64,000 nucleotides of DNA from Streptomyces caniscabiei (GCF_014930365.1 NZ_JABXWI010000009.1:62001-126000), one strand, 5' to 3'; counted from the stretch's first letter, positions 16,234 through 24,749 are shown. Program-made: numbers and translations. Notes: generated by a model not told the origin, from the sequence alone.

Positions 16234-16572
16234 TCAGAGCGCGTCGGGACCCCGCTCGCCGGTCCGGACCCGTACGACCGTCTCCACCGGCAGGGCCCAC
16301 ACCTTGCCGTCGCCGATTTTGCCGGTCTGGGCGGCCTTGACGATGGTGTCGATGACGTCGTCGCTCACCGCGTCCTCGACGACGATCTCGATCCGGACCT
16401 TGGGCACGAGGTCGACCTGGTACTCGGCACCCCGGTACACCTCGGTGTGACCGCGCTGCCGGCCGTAGCCGCTTGCCTCGCTGACGGTCAGACCGTGCAC
16501 GCCCATCTCCTGGAGGGCGGTCTTGACCGCGTCGAGGCGGTACGGCTTGACGATCGCGGTGATGAGTCTCAT
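16234..16572 (-). CDS. glnK: Nitrogen regulatory protein P-II (GlnK type)
   Basis: 112 residues. Complete PII: MRLITAIVKPYRLDAVKTAL, T-loop YGRQRGHTEVYRGAEYQVD with tyrosines at 46 and 51, the B-loop TGKIGDGKVW, and RVRTGERGPDAL at the end. Tyr51 is the residue modified in PII proteins (adenylylated in actinobacteria). It starts 3 bp after amtB and should control ammonium uptake through AmtB. The usual third gene glnD is not present after it, because a convergent secreted-protein gene follows. Confidence 0.95.
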   Translation of the reverse strand: MRLITAIVKPYRLDAVKTALQEMGVHGLTVSEASGYGRQRGHTEVYRGAEYQVDLVPKVRIEIVVEDAVSDDVIDTIVKAAQTGKIGDGKVWALPVETVVRVRTGERGPDAL

Positions 16573-16575
16573 GCC

Positions 16576-17907
16576 TTAAGCCTTGGCCTTCTGCGTGGAG
16601 GACGGGGACGGGACGGACGAGCTGACCGGGGCGCCGTGGCCCAGGACGCCGTGATCGTATGCCGTCTCGGCGTGCACCGTAAGGTCGAGACCGGTGTGCT
16701 CGTGCTCCTCCTCCGCGCGGAAGCCCAGCACCTTGTCGATCAGCTTCCCGATGCCGTACGTCACGAGGAACGCGTACGCCCCGACGGCGACCACGGCCAC
16801 CGCCTGCTTGCCGAGTTGGGCGAGACCGCCGCCGTACAGGAGGCCCTCGGCGCCGCCGGTCATCGACCGGGCGGCGAAGACACCGATCAGGACCGTGCCG
16901 ATGATCCCGCCGACCAGGTGGACGCCGACGACGTCGAGCGAGTCGTCGTAGTTCAGCCGGAACTTCCAGCCCACCGCGTAGGAGCAGACGACACCCGCGG
17001 CGAGGCCGATGACCAGCGCGCCGAGCAGCGAGACCGAGCCGCAGGACGGGGTGATCGCGACGAGGCCGGCCACCGCGCCGGACGCCGCGCCCAGCGTCGT
17101 CGGGTGGCCGTCGCGCTTCTGCTCGACGAAGAGCCAGCCGAGCAGACCGGTGCAGCCGGCGGCGAGCGTGTTGAGGAACGCGGCGGCGGCCAGGCCGTTG
17201 GCGCCGAGCGCGGAGCCGGCGTTGAAGCCGAACCAGCCGAACCAGAGCAGGCCCGCGCCCAGCATGACCATCGGCAGGTTGTGCGGGCGCATGGCGTCCT
17301 TCTTGAAGCCCAGACGGGGGCCGAGGACCAGGCACAGGGCCAGTCCGGAGGCGCCGGAGGTGATCTCCACCGGCAGTCCGCCCGCGAAGTCCAGGGCGCC
17401 GAGGTCGCTGAGGATCCAGCCGCCAGGACCCCACACCCAGTGGGCGACCGGAACGTATACGAGCAGCGCCCACACCGGCACGAAGACCAGCCACGCCCCG
17501 AACTTCGCGCGGTCCGCGATCGCGCCGCTGATCAGCGCGGCCGTGATGATCGCGAAGGTCAGCTGGAAGGTGGCGAAGAGGACGGTGGGGACGGTGCCGT
17601 GGACGCTCGCGGGGTCGATACCGCTCATGCCGAGGTGGTCGAGGCCGCCTATGAGCCCGCCGAAGGCGTCGTCGCCGAAGGCGAGCGAGTAGCCGGCGGC
17701 CAGCCACACCACGGTGACCAGCGCGATCGAGACGAAGCTCATCATCAGCATGTTGAGGACGCTCTTCGTGCGGACCATGCCGCCGTAGAAGAGGGCGAGG
17801 CCCGGTGTCATCAGCAGGACCAGGGCGGTGGCGGCGAGCAGCCAGGCGGTGTCGCCGGTGTCGACGGCCGGTGCGGCGAGGGGCGCGGCCAGGGGCACGG
17901 TGGGCAC
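16576..17907 (-). CDS. amtB: Ammonium transporter AmtB
   Basis: 443 residues with about eleven hydrophobic segments. Amt signature stretches: DTGDTAWLLAATALVLLMTPGLALFYGGMVRTKSVLNMLMMSF, AHWVWGPGGWI, DFAGGLPVEITSGASGLALCLVLG, and VHLVGGIIGTVLIGVF with the pore histidine. GTG 17907 has GGAG six bases upstream; the longer open frame to 18594 runs into the era gene on the other strand. Operon with glnK. Candidate GlnR sites lie 70-113 bp upstream. Confidence 0.93.
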   Translation of the reverse strand: MPTVPLAAPLAAPAVDTGDTAWLLAATALVLLMTPGLALFYGGMVRTKSVLNMLMMSFVSIALVTVVWLAAGYSLAFGDDAFGGLIGGLDHLGMSGIDPASVHGTVPTVLFATFQLTFAIITAALISGAIADRAKFGAWLVFVPVWALLVYVPVAHWVWGPGGWILSDLGALDFAGGLPVEITSGASGLALCLVLGPRLGFKKDAMRPHNLPMVMLGAGLLWFGWFGFNAGSALGANGLAAAAFLNTLAAGCTGLLGWLFVEQKRDGHPTTLGAASGAVAGLVAITPSCGSVSLLGALVIGLAAGVVCSYAVGWKFRLNYDDSLDVVGVHLVGGIIGTVLIGVFAARSMTGGAEGLLYGGGLAQLGKQAVAVVAVGAYAFLVTYGIGKLIDKVLGFRAEEEHEHTGLDLTVHAETAYDHGVLGHGAPVSSSVPSPSSTQKAKA

Positions 17908-17955
17908 GGTGGACTCCAACGGGTGCGGGGGCTCGTCAGAGGGTGATCGGCGTGC

Positions 17956-18020
17956 GTTTCGGGACGCGTACGGGTGTGTTTCCGTGACGTTTCGTTGCGT
18001 GAGGGTTTCGGAAAGCTCAC
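17956..18020 (-). promoter_or_regulatory. Candidate GlnR-binding region upstream of amtB-glnK
   Basis: Read on the minus strand, GTGAG-N6-GAAAC (18020-18005) is followed by GAAAC at 17993-17989, 17982-17978 and 17960-17956; two are 11 bp apart. Established GlnR sites in Streptomyces follow gTnAC-n6-GaAAc with 11-bp periodicity. Nitrogen control is thus likely. Confidence 0.55.
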
Positions 18021-18070
18021 GGTCCGTGGTGGGTACGGCGGGGCTCCGAGGATCAGGGAGAATGGGCGCC

Positions 18071-19024
18071 ATGAGCGTCCGTACCCAGTCATCCGAGCAG
18101 CCGGCCGAGGCCGCCCACCGCGCCGGCTTCGCCTGCTTCGTGGGCCGCCCCAACGCGGGCAAGTCCACCCTCACGAACGCTCTGGTCGGCCAGAAGGTGG
18201 CGATCACGGCGAACCAGCCGCAGACCACGCGGCACACGGTCCGGGGCATCGTGCACCGGCCGGACGCGCAGCTGATCCTGGTCGACACCCCGGGGCTGCA
18301 CAAACCGCGCACCCTGTTGGGCGAGCGCCTCAACGACGTGGTCCGCACGACGTGGGCCGAGGTGGACGTCATCGGCTTCTGCCTGCCCGCGAACGAGAAG
18401 CTCGGTCCCGGTGACCGGTTCATCGCCAAGGAACTGGCGTCCATCAAGAAGACACCGAAGATCGCGATCGTCACCAAGACCGACCTGGTGGACAGCAAGG
18501 CGCTGGCCGAGCAGCTGATCGCCATCGACCAGCTCGGCAAGGAGCTGGGCTTCGAGTGGGCCGAGATCGTGCCCGTCTCGGCCGTCGCCGACAAGCAGGT
18601 GGATCTGCTGGCCGACCTGCTCGTCCCCCTGCTCCCGGAGGGCCCGGCCCTCTACCCCGAGGGCGACCTCACCGACGAGCCCGAGCAGGTCATGATCGCC
18701 GAGCTGATCCGCGAGGCGGCCCTGGAGGGTGTGCGCGACGAGCTGCCGCACTCCATCGCCGTCGTCGTCGAGGAGATGCTCCCCCGCGAGGACCGTCCCG
18801 CCGACAAGCCGCTCCTCGACATCCACGCCTTCGTCTACATCGAGCGCCCCAGCCAGAAGGGCATCATCATCGGCCCCAAGGGCAAGCGCCTGAAGGAGGT
18901 CGGCATCAAGTCGCGCAAGCAGATCGAGGCGCTGCTGGGCACGCCGGTCTTCCTCGACCTCCATGTGAAGGTGGCGAAGGACTGGCAGCGCGACCCGCGC
19001 CAGCTCCGGAAGCTGGGGTTCTGA
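18071..19024 (+). CDS. era: GTPase Era (ribosome assembly)
   Basis: 317 residues. G1 GRPNAGKSTL, G2 TTRHTVRG, G3 DTPGLHKP, G4 TKTD, then the C-terminal KH domain with GIIIGPKGKRLKEVGIKSRKQIE. Era binds the 3' end of 16S rRNA and assists 30S maturation, working with YbeY. ATG 18071 is preferred (AGGGAG ten bases upstream); ATG 18062 is in frame but only one base from that motif. It is separated from the phoH-ybeY-CBS run by the reversed amtB block. Confidence 0.95.
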   Translation: MSVRTQSSEQPAEAAHRAGFACFVGRPNAGKSTLTNALVGQKVAITANQPQTTRHTVRGIVHRPDAQLILVDTPGLHKPRTLLGERLNDVVRTTWAEVDVIGFCLPANEKLGPGDRFIAKELASIKKTPKIAIVTKTDLVDSKALAEQLIAIDQLGKELGFEWAEIVPVSAVADKQVDLLADLLVPLLPEGPALYPEGDLTDEPEQVMIAELIREAALEGVRDELPHSIAVVVEEMLPREDRPADKPLLDIHAFVYIERPSQKGIIIGPKGKRLKEVGIKSRKQIEALLGTPVFLDLHVKVAKDWQRDPRQLRKLGF

Positions 19025-19061
19025 GGGGGCGGCGACACTCCGTGCGGAGGGCGGCCGTGTG

Positions 19062-19110
19062 AACGGTCGCCCTTTAAACGGTCGCCCCTCTGGTCAAGTT
19101 TGACTAGTGT
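19062..19110 (+). promoter_or_regulatory. Promoter region with direct repeats before the VOC gene
   Basis: AACGGTCGCCC is repeated at 19062-19072 and 19077-19087 (15-bp period). GTCAA-gt-TTGAC inverted repeat is at 19093-19104. TAGTGT (19105-19110) lies six bases before ATG 19117, consistent with a leaderless transcript. Confidence 0.45.
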
Positions 19111-19116
19111 CGGGGT

Positions 19117-19836
19117 ATGGGCGAGAAGACGATTCCGATCCTTCCGTGTCAGAGCCTCCAGCCGCTCCTCGACTTCTACACAGCGCTCGGCTTCGAGGTC
19201 ACCTTCGAGCAGCGCAGCCCCAACCCGTACGCCGTGGTGGAACGCGGCGGCGTCGAGCTGCAGTTCTTCGGGCTGAGGACCTACGAGCCGACCGCCTCGG
19301 TCAGTACCTGCTACGTGGTCACCGATGACGTCGACGGCCTGTACGCCGCGTTCCGTGCCGGGCTCAAGCGGGCGTACGGGCGGGTGCCGACGCGGGGCCT
19401 GCCCCGCCTCGGACCGCTGAAGGACATGTCGTACGGCATGCGGCAGTTCCTGATGACCGATCCGGGCGGCAACTGCGTACGGGTGGGGCAGCCGACGAGC
19501 GAGGACCAGCACCACCGGCCCGCCCCACGGGAGACCTACGCGCGGGCCCTGCACCACGCCTCCCTGCTGGCGGACTCCCGGGACGACCCGGCGGCCGCGG
19601 CGAAGGTCATCGACCGGGTGCTGCGGCCGGCGGAGGGCGCACCGACCCCCACGGCGTCCCAGCTGGTGCGGCTGCTCGTGCTGCGCGCCGATGTCGCCGC
19701 CCGCACGGGGGACGAGGAGACGGCGGCGGACGCGATCCGGCGCGCCGGGGCGGTGCCGCTCACCGACGAGGAGCGGCAGGAGGCCTCGGACAGCCTCCTG
19801 CGGCTGGAGGACCTGCGGGGCCGGGAGCGGGCATGA
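19117..19836 (+). CDS. VOC/bleomycin-resistance-like protein with helical C-terminal extension
   Basis: 239 residues. Residues ~1-130 form a VOC (glyoxalase/bleomycin resistance) fold: PILPCQSLQPLLDFYTALGFEVTFEQRSPNPYAVVERGGVELQFFG and FLMTDPGGNCVRVG. Residues ~135-239 are an alpha-helical, TPR-like tail (ARALHHASLLADSRDDPAAAAKVIDRVL...ADVAARTGDEETAADAI). Family knowledge: metal-dependent vicinal oxygen chemistry or drug sequestration; metal ligands are not obvious here, favouring binding. The start lacks a Shine-Dalgarno and fits a leaderless promoter. Confidence 0.75.
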   Translation: MGEKTIPILPCQSLQPLLDFYTALGFEVTFEQRSPNPYAVVERGGVELQFFGLRTYEPTASVSTCYVVTDDVDGLYAAFRAGLKRAYGRVPTRGLPRLGPLKDMSYGMRQFLMTDPGGNCVRVGQPTSEDQHHRPAPRETYARALHHASLLADSRDDPAAAAKVIDRVLRPAEGAPTPTASQLVRLLVLRADVAARTGDEETAADAIRRAGAVPLTDEERQEASDSLLRLEDLRGRERA

Positions 19837-19841
19837 GAGAA

Positions 19842-19871
19842 GCCGCCGCCCCGGAGTTCCGGGGCGGCGGC
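19842..19871. terminator. Bidirectional terminator hairpin
   Basis: Perfect 14-bp stem GCCGCCGCCCCGGA/TCCGGGGCGGCGGC with a 2-nt loop, between convergent genes ending at 19836 (+) and 19906 (-). Confidence 0.8.
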
Positions 19872-19905
19872 CGTCAGGTCGTGCGGGGTCCGGCGGTGGC
19901 CGGTG

Positions 19906-21900
19906 TCAGCGCGTCCACCAGGCGGCGGAGGTGCTCCGCAGGGTGTTCGTGCCGCAGTGGATCTCGCCCATGCCGAGGTGGTACGTCTCCCAGTCGTCCA
20001 GGTACGACACCTTCATGCCGGCGCTCGTGTACGCGGCCGTCACCGCCTCGCCGAAGATGTCCTTGCCGCCGATGACCGGGCCCCACTGGCGCGGCGCCAG
20101 GTAGTGCGTGCGGCTGAGGACGATGCCGTTGACCGCGCCGGGGACGTACGCGCTGGTCATCACCGAGGGCGCGGGCGCCGCGGGGGACGCGGCACCGAAG
20201 CCCTCCCGGTTCTTCGCGCCCTGGTCCGCCGTCGTCTCGTCGAGACGGCGCTGCTGGCCGTAGTCCCGTGCCACGTCCGGGAGTTCGGCGCCGGCGCCGA
20301 GGCGGGTCAGACGGGGGAGACGGGTCTTGTCGTCGCCCGACTGCGTCTCGCCGACCATCTCCGTGCCCTGGGTGTAGAGGGCCGGGACCCGGACGATCTC
20401 GGCGTCGGTGACGCCCGTCTCGCGCTTGAGCACCGCGAGGTTGGCCTCGATCTTGCGGGTGGCGAGGTTGTTGTCGGAGACCAGGGTCTTGGAGGCGAGG
20501 GCCTTGCTGATGGTCTCCGTGGGGCCGAGCTTCAGGGAGAACATCTTCGTCGAGCCGTGGCCCGCGGCCTTCGCGTCACGCAGCAGCTGGAGCCCCGCCT
20601 CGGGGTCGGCGATCGCGATCTTCCAGCCGCGCGGGGTGTCGGCGGGCAGGAACTGGACGAACTCGTCGACGTGGCCCACGTGCAGCCAGGACGTGTCGAG
20701 GAACAGCGGGTCCTGCATGCCCTGGGACTTCAGGAACGTCCGCATCACCTTGGCCGGCTTGGAGCCGACGTCCGGGCGCTGCCCCATGATGATCCGGCCC
20801 GCCGGGAAGGAACGGTCGCCGTGGGCGTACGGCGGAATGGTCTCCAGGTTGCCCATGGAGTTGAGCGTCCACTCCTCCGAGTCCTTGGCGCCCGTCACCT
20901 GCACGGCACCGATGTTCGGGCCCCGCATCTTCTCGAACAGCTCCCGGCCGGCCTCCCGGTCCAGCTGGGCGGAGCGCAGCATCACCCGCATGGCCTGCCG
21001 CTTGCCGTCCGCGCCGGTCATGCTGACGTACGCGGGCTCGACGAAGTCCTGCGCCCAGATGTCCCCGTACTTGGTGAAGTTCACCGTCGGCCGGGTGATG
21101 CCGGCGTCCTTGGCCGCCTGGTCCAGGCCCTTGCGGAAGGCGGCGTTGAGCTTGCCGTAGTTGCCGCCGGAGATCTTGGTGACCAGCAACTGCTGGGCGT
21201 TCTGCAGGTGGTGGTGGGTGAGGAGCGGGGCGACGCGCAGGGTGACGGAGTCGGCGGTGGTGCCCTTGGAGGACTTCACGGTCAGCCGGACCCGGGCCGT
21301 CCCGTCCCACTTCGCGGTGTCCCGGATGACGTCCTTGGCCTCGACGCCGAACTCCACCCCGGCCTTCAACTCGGCCCGCGACAGACGGGTCTTGGCGGTG
21401 ACGGGCTCCCACTTGGTGCCCCGCTTGACGAACACCCGGGTCTGCTGGGCGCCCGCGGTGACCTTCACGCTGCCCTGCGCCCCGGCGGGGACGCCCGCCA
21501 TCGGCACGGACCGGACGCGGGCCAGGTCGGCGGCGTCGGCGGTGCCGTTCACCTTGGTGTCGGAGGCGTCGTTGCAGGCGGCCAGCTTGGCGTCCGTGAG
21601 GGGCTTGCCCTTGGGGCCGGTGGCCGGGCAACGGCGGGTGTCGTCGTCGATGTTGGGCAGCATCAGGGCGCCGCGGGCGACGGTCCAGCCGTTCTCGCCG
21701 GAGGTGTCGGTGGTGCCGGTGACGTCGACCTTGCCGTCGCGGTTGGTGTCGACGCGCAGATCGGTCGGGGGCGCCCCGGCCGCGAAGGCCGAGGGCACCG
21801 CCAGCGACGGCGTCGCGAGCAGCGTGCCGGACACCGCCAGCACGGCTATCGCCTGCCGTGCGGGGCGGGTTCGGGATGGTCTGGTTGAACGCGTAGGCAC
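19906..21900 (-). CDS. Secreted protein-arginine deiminase family protein
   Basis: 664 residues. N-terminal signal peptide (twin Arg-rich n-region, AIAVLAVSGTLLATPSLAVPSAFA), then VDTNRDGKVDVTG, a Ca-binding-type loop, a beta-rich middle region (PAD_M-like), and the catalytic domain. Catalytic candidates: Asp in YGDIWAQDF, His and Asp in WLHVGHVDEFVQFLP, and Cys649 in GEIHCGTNT, 15 residues from the end, as in animal PADs (Cys645 of 663). It would convert peptidyl-arginine to citrulline outside the cell. GTG 21900 has AAGGGA upstream. Monocistronic, preceded by a heptamer repeat tract. Confidence 0.85.
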   Translation of the reverse strand: MPTRSTRPSRTRPARQAIAVLAVSGTLLATPSLAVPSAFAAGAPPTDLRVDTNRDGKVDVTGTTDTSGENGWTVARGALMLPNIDDDTRRCPATGPKGKPLTDAKLAACNDASDTKVNGTADAADLARVRSVPMAGVPAGAQGSVKVTAGAQQTRVFVKRGTKWEPVTAKTRLSRAELKAGVEFGVEAKDVIRDTAKWDGTARVRLTVKSSKGTTADSVTLRVAPLLTHHHLQNAQQLLVTKISGGNYGKLNAAFRKGLDQAAKDAGITRPTVNFTKYGDIWAQDFVEPAYVSMTGADGKRQAMRVMLRSAQLDREAGRELFEKMRGPNIGAVQVTGAKDSEEWTLNSMGNLETIPPYAHGDRSFPAGRIIMGQRPDVGSKPAKVMRTFLKSQGMQDPLFLDTSWLHVGHVDEFVQFLPADTPRGWKIAIADPEAGLQLLRDAKAAGHGSTKMFSLKLGPTETISKALASKTLVSDNNLATRKIEANLAVLKRETGVTDAEIVRVPALYTQGTEMVGETQSGDDKTRLPRLTRLGAGAELPDVARDYGQQRRLDETTADQGAKNREGFGAASPAAPAPSVMTSAYVPGAVNGIVLSRTHYLAPRQWGPVIGGKDIFGEAVTAAYTSAGMKVSYLDDWETYHLGMGEIHCGTNTLRSTSAAWWTR

Positions 21901-21993
21901 AGGGCGTCCCTTCGGCGGCGAGGGTGGTCAGCACTGAAGACGGCGGAAGGCGCGTATCCGTTGTCTGTGCGCCCGCTGTGAAACACGTGATCT

Positions 21994-22077
21994 GCCGCAC
22001 GCCGCACGCCGCACGCCGCACGCCGCACGCCGCACGCCGCACGCCGCACGCCGCACGCCGCACGCCGCACGCCGCAC
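21994..22077. repeat. Perfect tandem heptamer, (GCCGCAC) x 12
   Basis: Twelve uninterrupted copies (84 bp) in the intergenic space, 94 bp upstream of the deiminase start and just past the MFS gene stop (22129). Length is not a multiple of three and no gene covers it. Confidence 0.97.
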
Positions 22078-22128
22078 GCGCGGGACGCCCGACGCTTCGC
22101 CCCCGGACGCGGGTCGGGCGCGCGCGAG

Positions 22129-23382
22129 CTACTCCACGCCCCGGATGCGCCCCACCAACACCGCCCCCGCCAGTCCGATCACCGCCGCCACCAGGTACAG
22201 CGCCCGGTAGCCGCCGGCGTACGTCACGATCGGGGCCGCCAGCACCGGAGCGGCCACCTGGGGAAGGGAGTTGGCCACGTTGATGACGCCCAGGTCCTTG
22301 CCCCGGTCGAGGGCCGCCGGGAGGACATCGGTCATCAGGGCGAAGTCGACCGAGGTGAACACCCCGAAGCCCAGGCCGAGCAGGGCCGAGGCGACGATCG
22401 CGCCGGGCCAGGTCGGCCAGAGGGCGATGAGACCCGTCGCGGCCGCCATCAGCATCCCCGACCAGTACACGAACGGCTTGCGCCGCCCCACCCGGTCCGA
22501 CCACACCCCGGAGACCACCACCGTCGCCAGCAGCGTCGAGGCGTTCACCACGGTGAGGATCAGCACGCCCTCCTCCGGGTCGGGGTACCCGACCCGGTCC
22601 CGCAGGTAGAACAGCAGGTAGAGCAGGCCGACGCTGTTGCTCAGATTGATCAGGAAACGCGTCAGCCACGCCCACGCGAAGTCCGGGTACCGCCGCGGGC
22701 TCAGCCAGAAGCCCGCCAGGAAGCTCCGCCACGACCACGCCGGCCGGGCCGCCGCAGGCAACCGCGGGTCCCGGTGCCCCAGCACATACGGCAACACGCC
22801 CACCAGCGTGAACACCGCGCACGCCGCGTACCCCGCGCCGACGCCCCCGCCGAGCGTCGCCAGCCCGGTGCCGCCGACCACGCCCAGGATCTGCGCCGCC
22901 CCCAACCAGCCGCCCACCGAGCCCCGTTGGAGACGCGGCACCTGGTCCGGGACCGCCGCGGTGACCGCCGCCCAGGACGCGTTCAGGGTGAGCTGCACCA
23001 GACACCAGCCGGCCGCCATGGTCCACAGCCCGCCCGCGCCCGCGAGCAGCAGCAGCGACACCGCCCCGCCCGCCGACCCCACGACGATCCACGGCGTACG
23101 GCGGCCCCAGCGGGACGCCGTCCGGTCCGACAGCGCCCCGAACAGCGGCGTGGCCAGCAGCGAGACGATCGCACCGGCGCCGGTCACCCACGCCAGCACC
23201 GACTCCTTCGACATGCCCGCGCCGGGCGCGAAGTCCTCCGCCTGCGAGGCCAGCAGGATCTGCAGCGGGCCGTACCAGCCCACCCAGATCGCCCCGTTGG
23301 CCAGCGCCAGGGCGGAGGTCCAGCCCCCGCCGACCCGCTCGACCGGTTCGGCGAGGGCGTCCGTCGGCCTGGTCGTCGTCAT
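22129..23382 (-). CDS. MFS sugar transporter (GPH/SLC45-like)
   Basis: 417 residues with ~12 hydrophobic segments. It carries MFS loop motifs LFGALSDRTASRWGRRTPWIVVG (after TM2) and VSGVWSDRVGRRKPFVYWSG (after TM8), as in glycoside-pentoside-hexuronide or sucrose-type carriers. ATG 23382 overlaps the stop of the GH1 beta-glucosidase gene by 4 bp (ATGA), so the two are one operon and the substrate is likely a beta-glucoside. Downstream of its stop is the heptamer repeat. Confidence 0.85.
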   Translation of the reverse strand: MTTTRPTDALAEPVERVGGGWTSALALANGAIWVGWYGPLQILLASQAEDFAPGAGMSKESVLAWVTGAGAIVSLLATPLFGALSDRTASRWGRRTPWIVVGSAGGAVSLLLLAGAGGLWTMAAGWCLVQLTLNASWAAVTAAVPDQVPRLQRGSVGGWLGAAQILGVVGGTGLATLGGGVGAGYAACAVFTLVGVLPYVLGHRDPRLPAAARPAWSWRSFLAGFWLSPRRYPDFAWAWLTRFLINLSNSVGLLYLLFYLRDRVGYPDPEEGVLILTVVNASTLLATVVVSGVWSDRVGRRKPFVYWSGMLMAAATGLIALWPTWPGAIVASALLGLGFGVFTSVDFALMTDVLPAALDRGKDLGVINVANSLPQVAAPVLAAPIVTYAGGYRALYLVAAVIGLAGAVLVGRIRGVE

Positions 23383-24713
23383 CCTCTGCTCTGCGCCCGC
23401 AGCAGGTCCCGGAACCAGGCGTACGACGCCTTCGGGGTCCGCTCCAGCGTCTCGAAGTCCACGTGGACCAGGCCGAACCGGCGCGCGTACCCCTCGGCCC
23501 ACTCGAAGTTGTCCAGCAGGGACCAGACGAAGTAGCCGCGGAGGTCGACGCCCGCCTCGGACGCCGCGTGCAGGGCGCGCACATGGCCGTCCAGGTAGGC
23601 GATGCGCTCCTGGTCGTCGACGCCCTCGTAGGAGCAGCCGTTCTCGGTGATGACCACGGGCGGCAGCCGGTCGCCGTAGCGGTCGCGGAAGGTGGTGAGG
23701 AGTTCGGTGAGGCCCTCGGGGACCACCGGCCAGCCGAAGTCGGTGGTCGGGACGTTCTCGATCTGCTTGACGGTGAAGGGGAGTTCGGCCGGGATGGAGA
23801 CTCCGCCGAACTCGATGTCCTCACCCTCGGGGGCGCCGACCCGGGTCGGCGCGTAGTAGTTGACGCCGTACCAGTCGATCGGCTCGGAGATGATCTTCAG
23901 ATCGGAGCCGATGTCCGTGCCCGGCATCAACTCGCCCAGTCCCTCCGGGTATTCGCCCAGCAGGACCGGCTCCGCGAACAGCCGGTTGAGGAGCAGGTCG
24001 TAGAAGCCGGCCGCCTCCACGTCCGCCTGCTCCTGGGAGGCCGCCCAGGTCGGTCCGTGCGAGTTGGCGATGCCGATGTCCGTGACTCCGGCCGCGCGCA
24101 GGGCCCGTACGGCGAGGCCGTGGCCCAGCAGCTGGTGGTGGGCGGCCGGGAGCGCGTCGAACATCAGCTGCTTGCCGGGCGCGTGGGTGCCGAGGGCGTG
24201 GCCCAGCAGCGTGTGCTCGGCGGGCTCGTTGATGGTGATCCACTTGCTGACGCGGTCGCCGAGCCGGGCCGCCACTACGGCGACGTACTCGGCGAACCGC
24301 TCGGCCGTGTCCCGGTTCAGCCAGCCGCCGCTCTCCGCCAGCGACGACGGCAGGTCCCAGTGGAAGAGGGTCGGCACGGGGCGCACGCCGGCGCCGATCA
24401 GCTCGTCCACCAGACGGTCGTAGAAGTCCAGGCCGCCCGGGGTGTTCACCCGGGGCCAGGAGATCGAGAAGCGGTACGCGCCGACACCCAGGTCGCGCAG
24501 GAGGGCCACGTCCTCCGGGTAGCGGTGGAAGTGGTCGCAGGCCACCGCCGCCGTCGAGCCGTCCTTGATCCGGCCCGCCTCGGCCGAGAAGGCGTCCCAC
24601 ACGGACGGCTCGCGCTCGCCCGCGGCCCCCTCGATCTGATGCGCGGAGGTCGAGACGCCCCACAGGAAGCCTGCCGGGAACTGGGGTATCGGGTTGGTCG
24701 CGTTCGTCGCCAT
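23379..24713 (-). CDS. GH1 beta-glucosidase
   Basis: 444 residues. Glycoside hydrolase family 1: FPAGFLWGVSTSAHQIEGA (N-terminal signature), acid/base glutamate in ITINEPAEH, nucleophile glutamate in VVITENGCSYEG, and WSLLDNFEWAEGYARRFGLVHVDFETLERTPKAS at the end. No signal peptide, so it acts inside the cell on imported disaccharides or glycosides. ATG 24713 has no Shine-Dalgarno and fits a leaderless promoter. Co-transcribed with the MFS carrier. No CebR-type operator is visible upstream. Confidence 0.92.
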   Translation of the reverse strand: MATNATNPIPQFPAGFLWGVSTSAHQIEGAAGEREPSVWDAFSAEAGRIKDGSTAAVACDHFHRYPEDVALLRDLGVGAYRFSISWPRVNTPGGLDFYDRLVDELIGAGVRPVPTLFHWDLPSSLAESGGWLNRDTAERFAEYVAVVAARLGDRVSKWITINEPAEHTLLGHALGTHAPGKQLMFDALPAAHHQLLGHGLAVRALRAAGVTDIGIANSHGPTWAASQEQADVEAAGFYDLLLNRLFAEPVLLGEYPEGLGELMPGTDIGSDLKIISEPIDWYGVNYYAPTRVGAPEGEDIEFGGVSIPAELPFTVKQIENVPTTDFGWPVVPEGLTELLTTFRDRYGDRLPPVVITENGCSYEGVDDQERIAYLDGHVRALHAASEAGVDLRGYFVWSLLDNFEWAEGYARRFGLVHVDFETLERTPKASYAWFRDLLRAQSRG

Positions 24714-24719
24714 GGGCGG

Positions 24720-24749
24720 ATCATCCGTACCACGGGTAACGGAAGTCAA
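24720..24749 (-). promoter_or_regulatory. Leaderless promoter of the GH1-MFS operon
   Basis: TTGACT (24749-24744), an 18-bp spacer and GATGAT (24725-24720) end six bases before ATG 24713. An imperfect inverted repeat CCGTACC...GGTAACGG (24725-24742) fills the spacer and may be an operator. Confidence 0.5.

Noticed and set aside
21994..22077. CRISPR-like repeat array
   Set aside because: Repeats are contiguous 7-mers without spacers, so it is a simple tandem repeat.
20576..23824. 1082-codon open frame on the minus strand across three genes
   Set aside because: High G+C keeps antisense and shifted frames open. Its peptide is Arg/Pro/Gly-rich without domains, and it overlaps the deiminase and MFS genes, which have clear family motifs.
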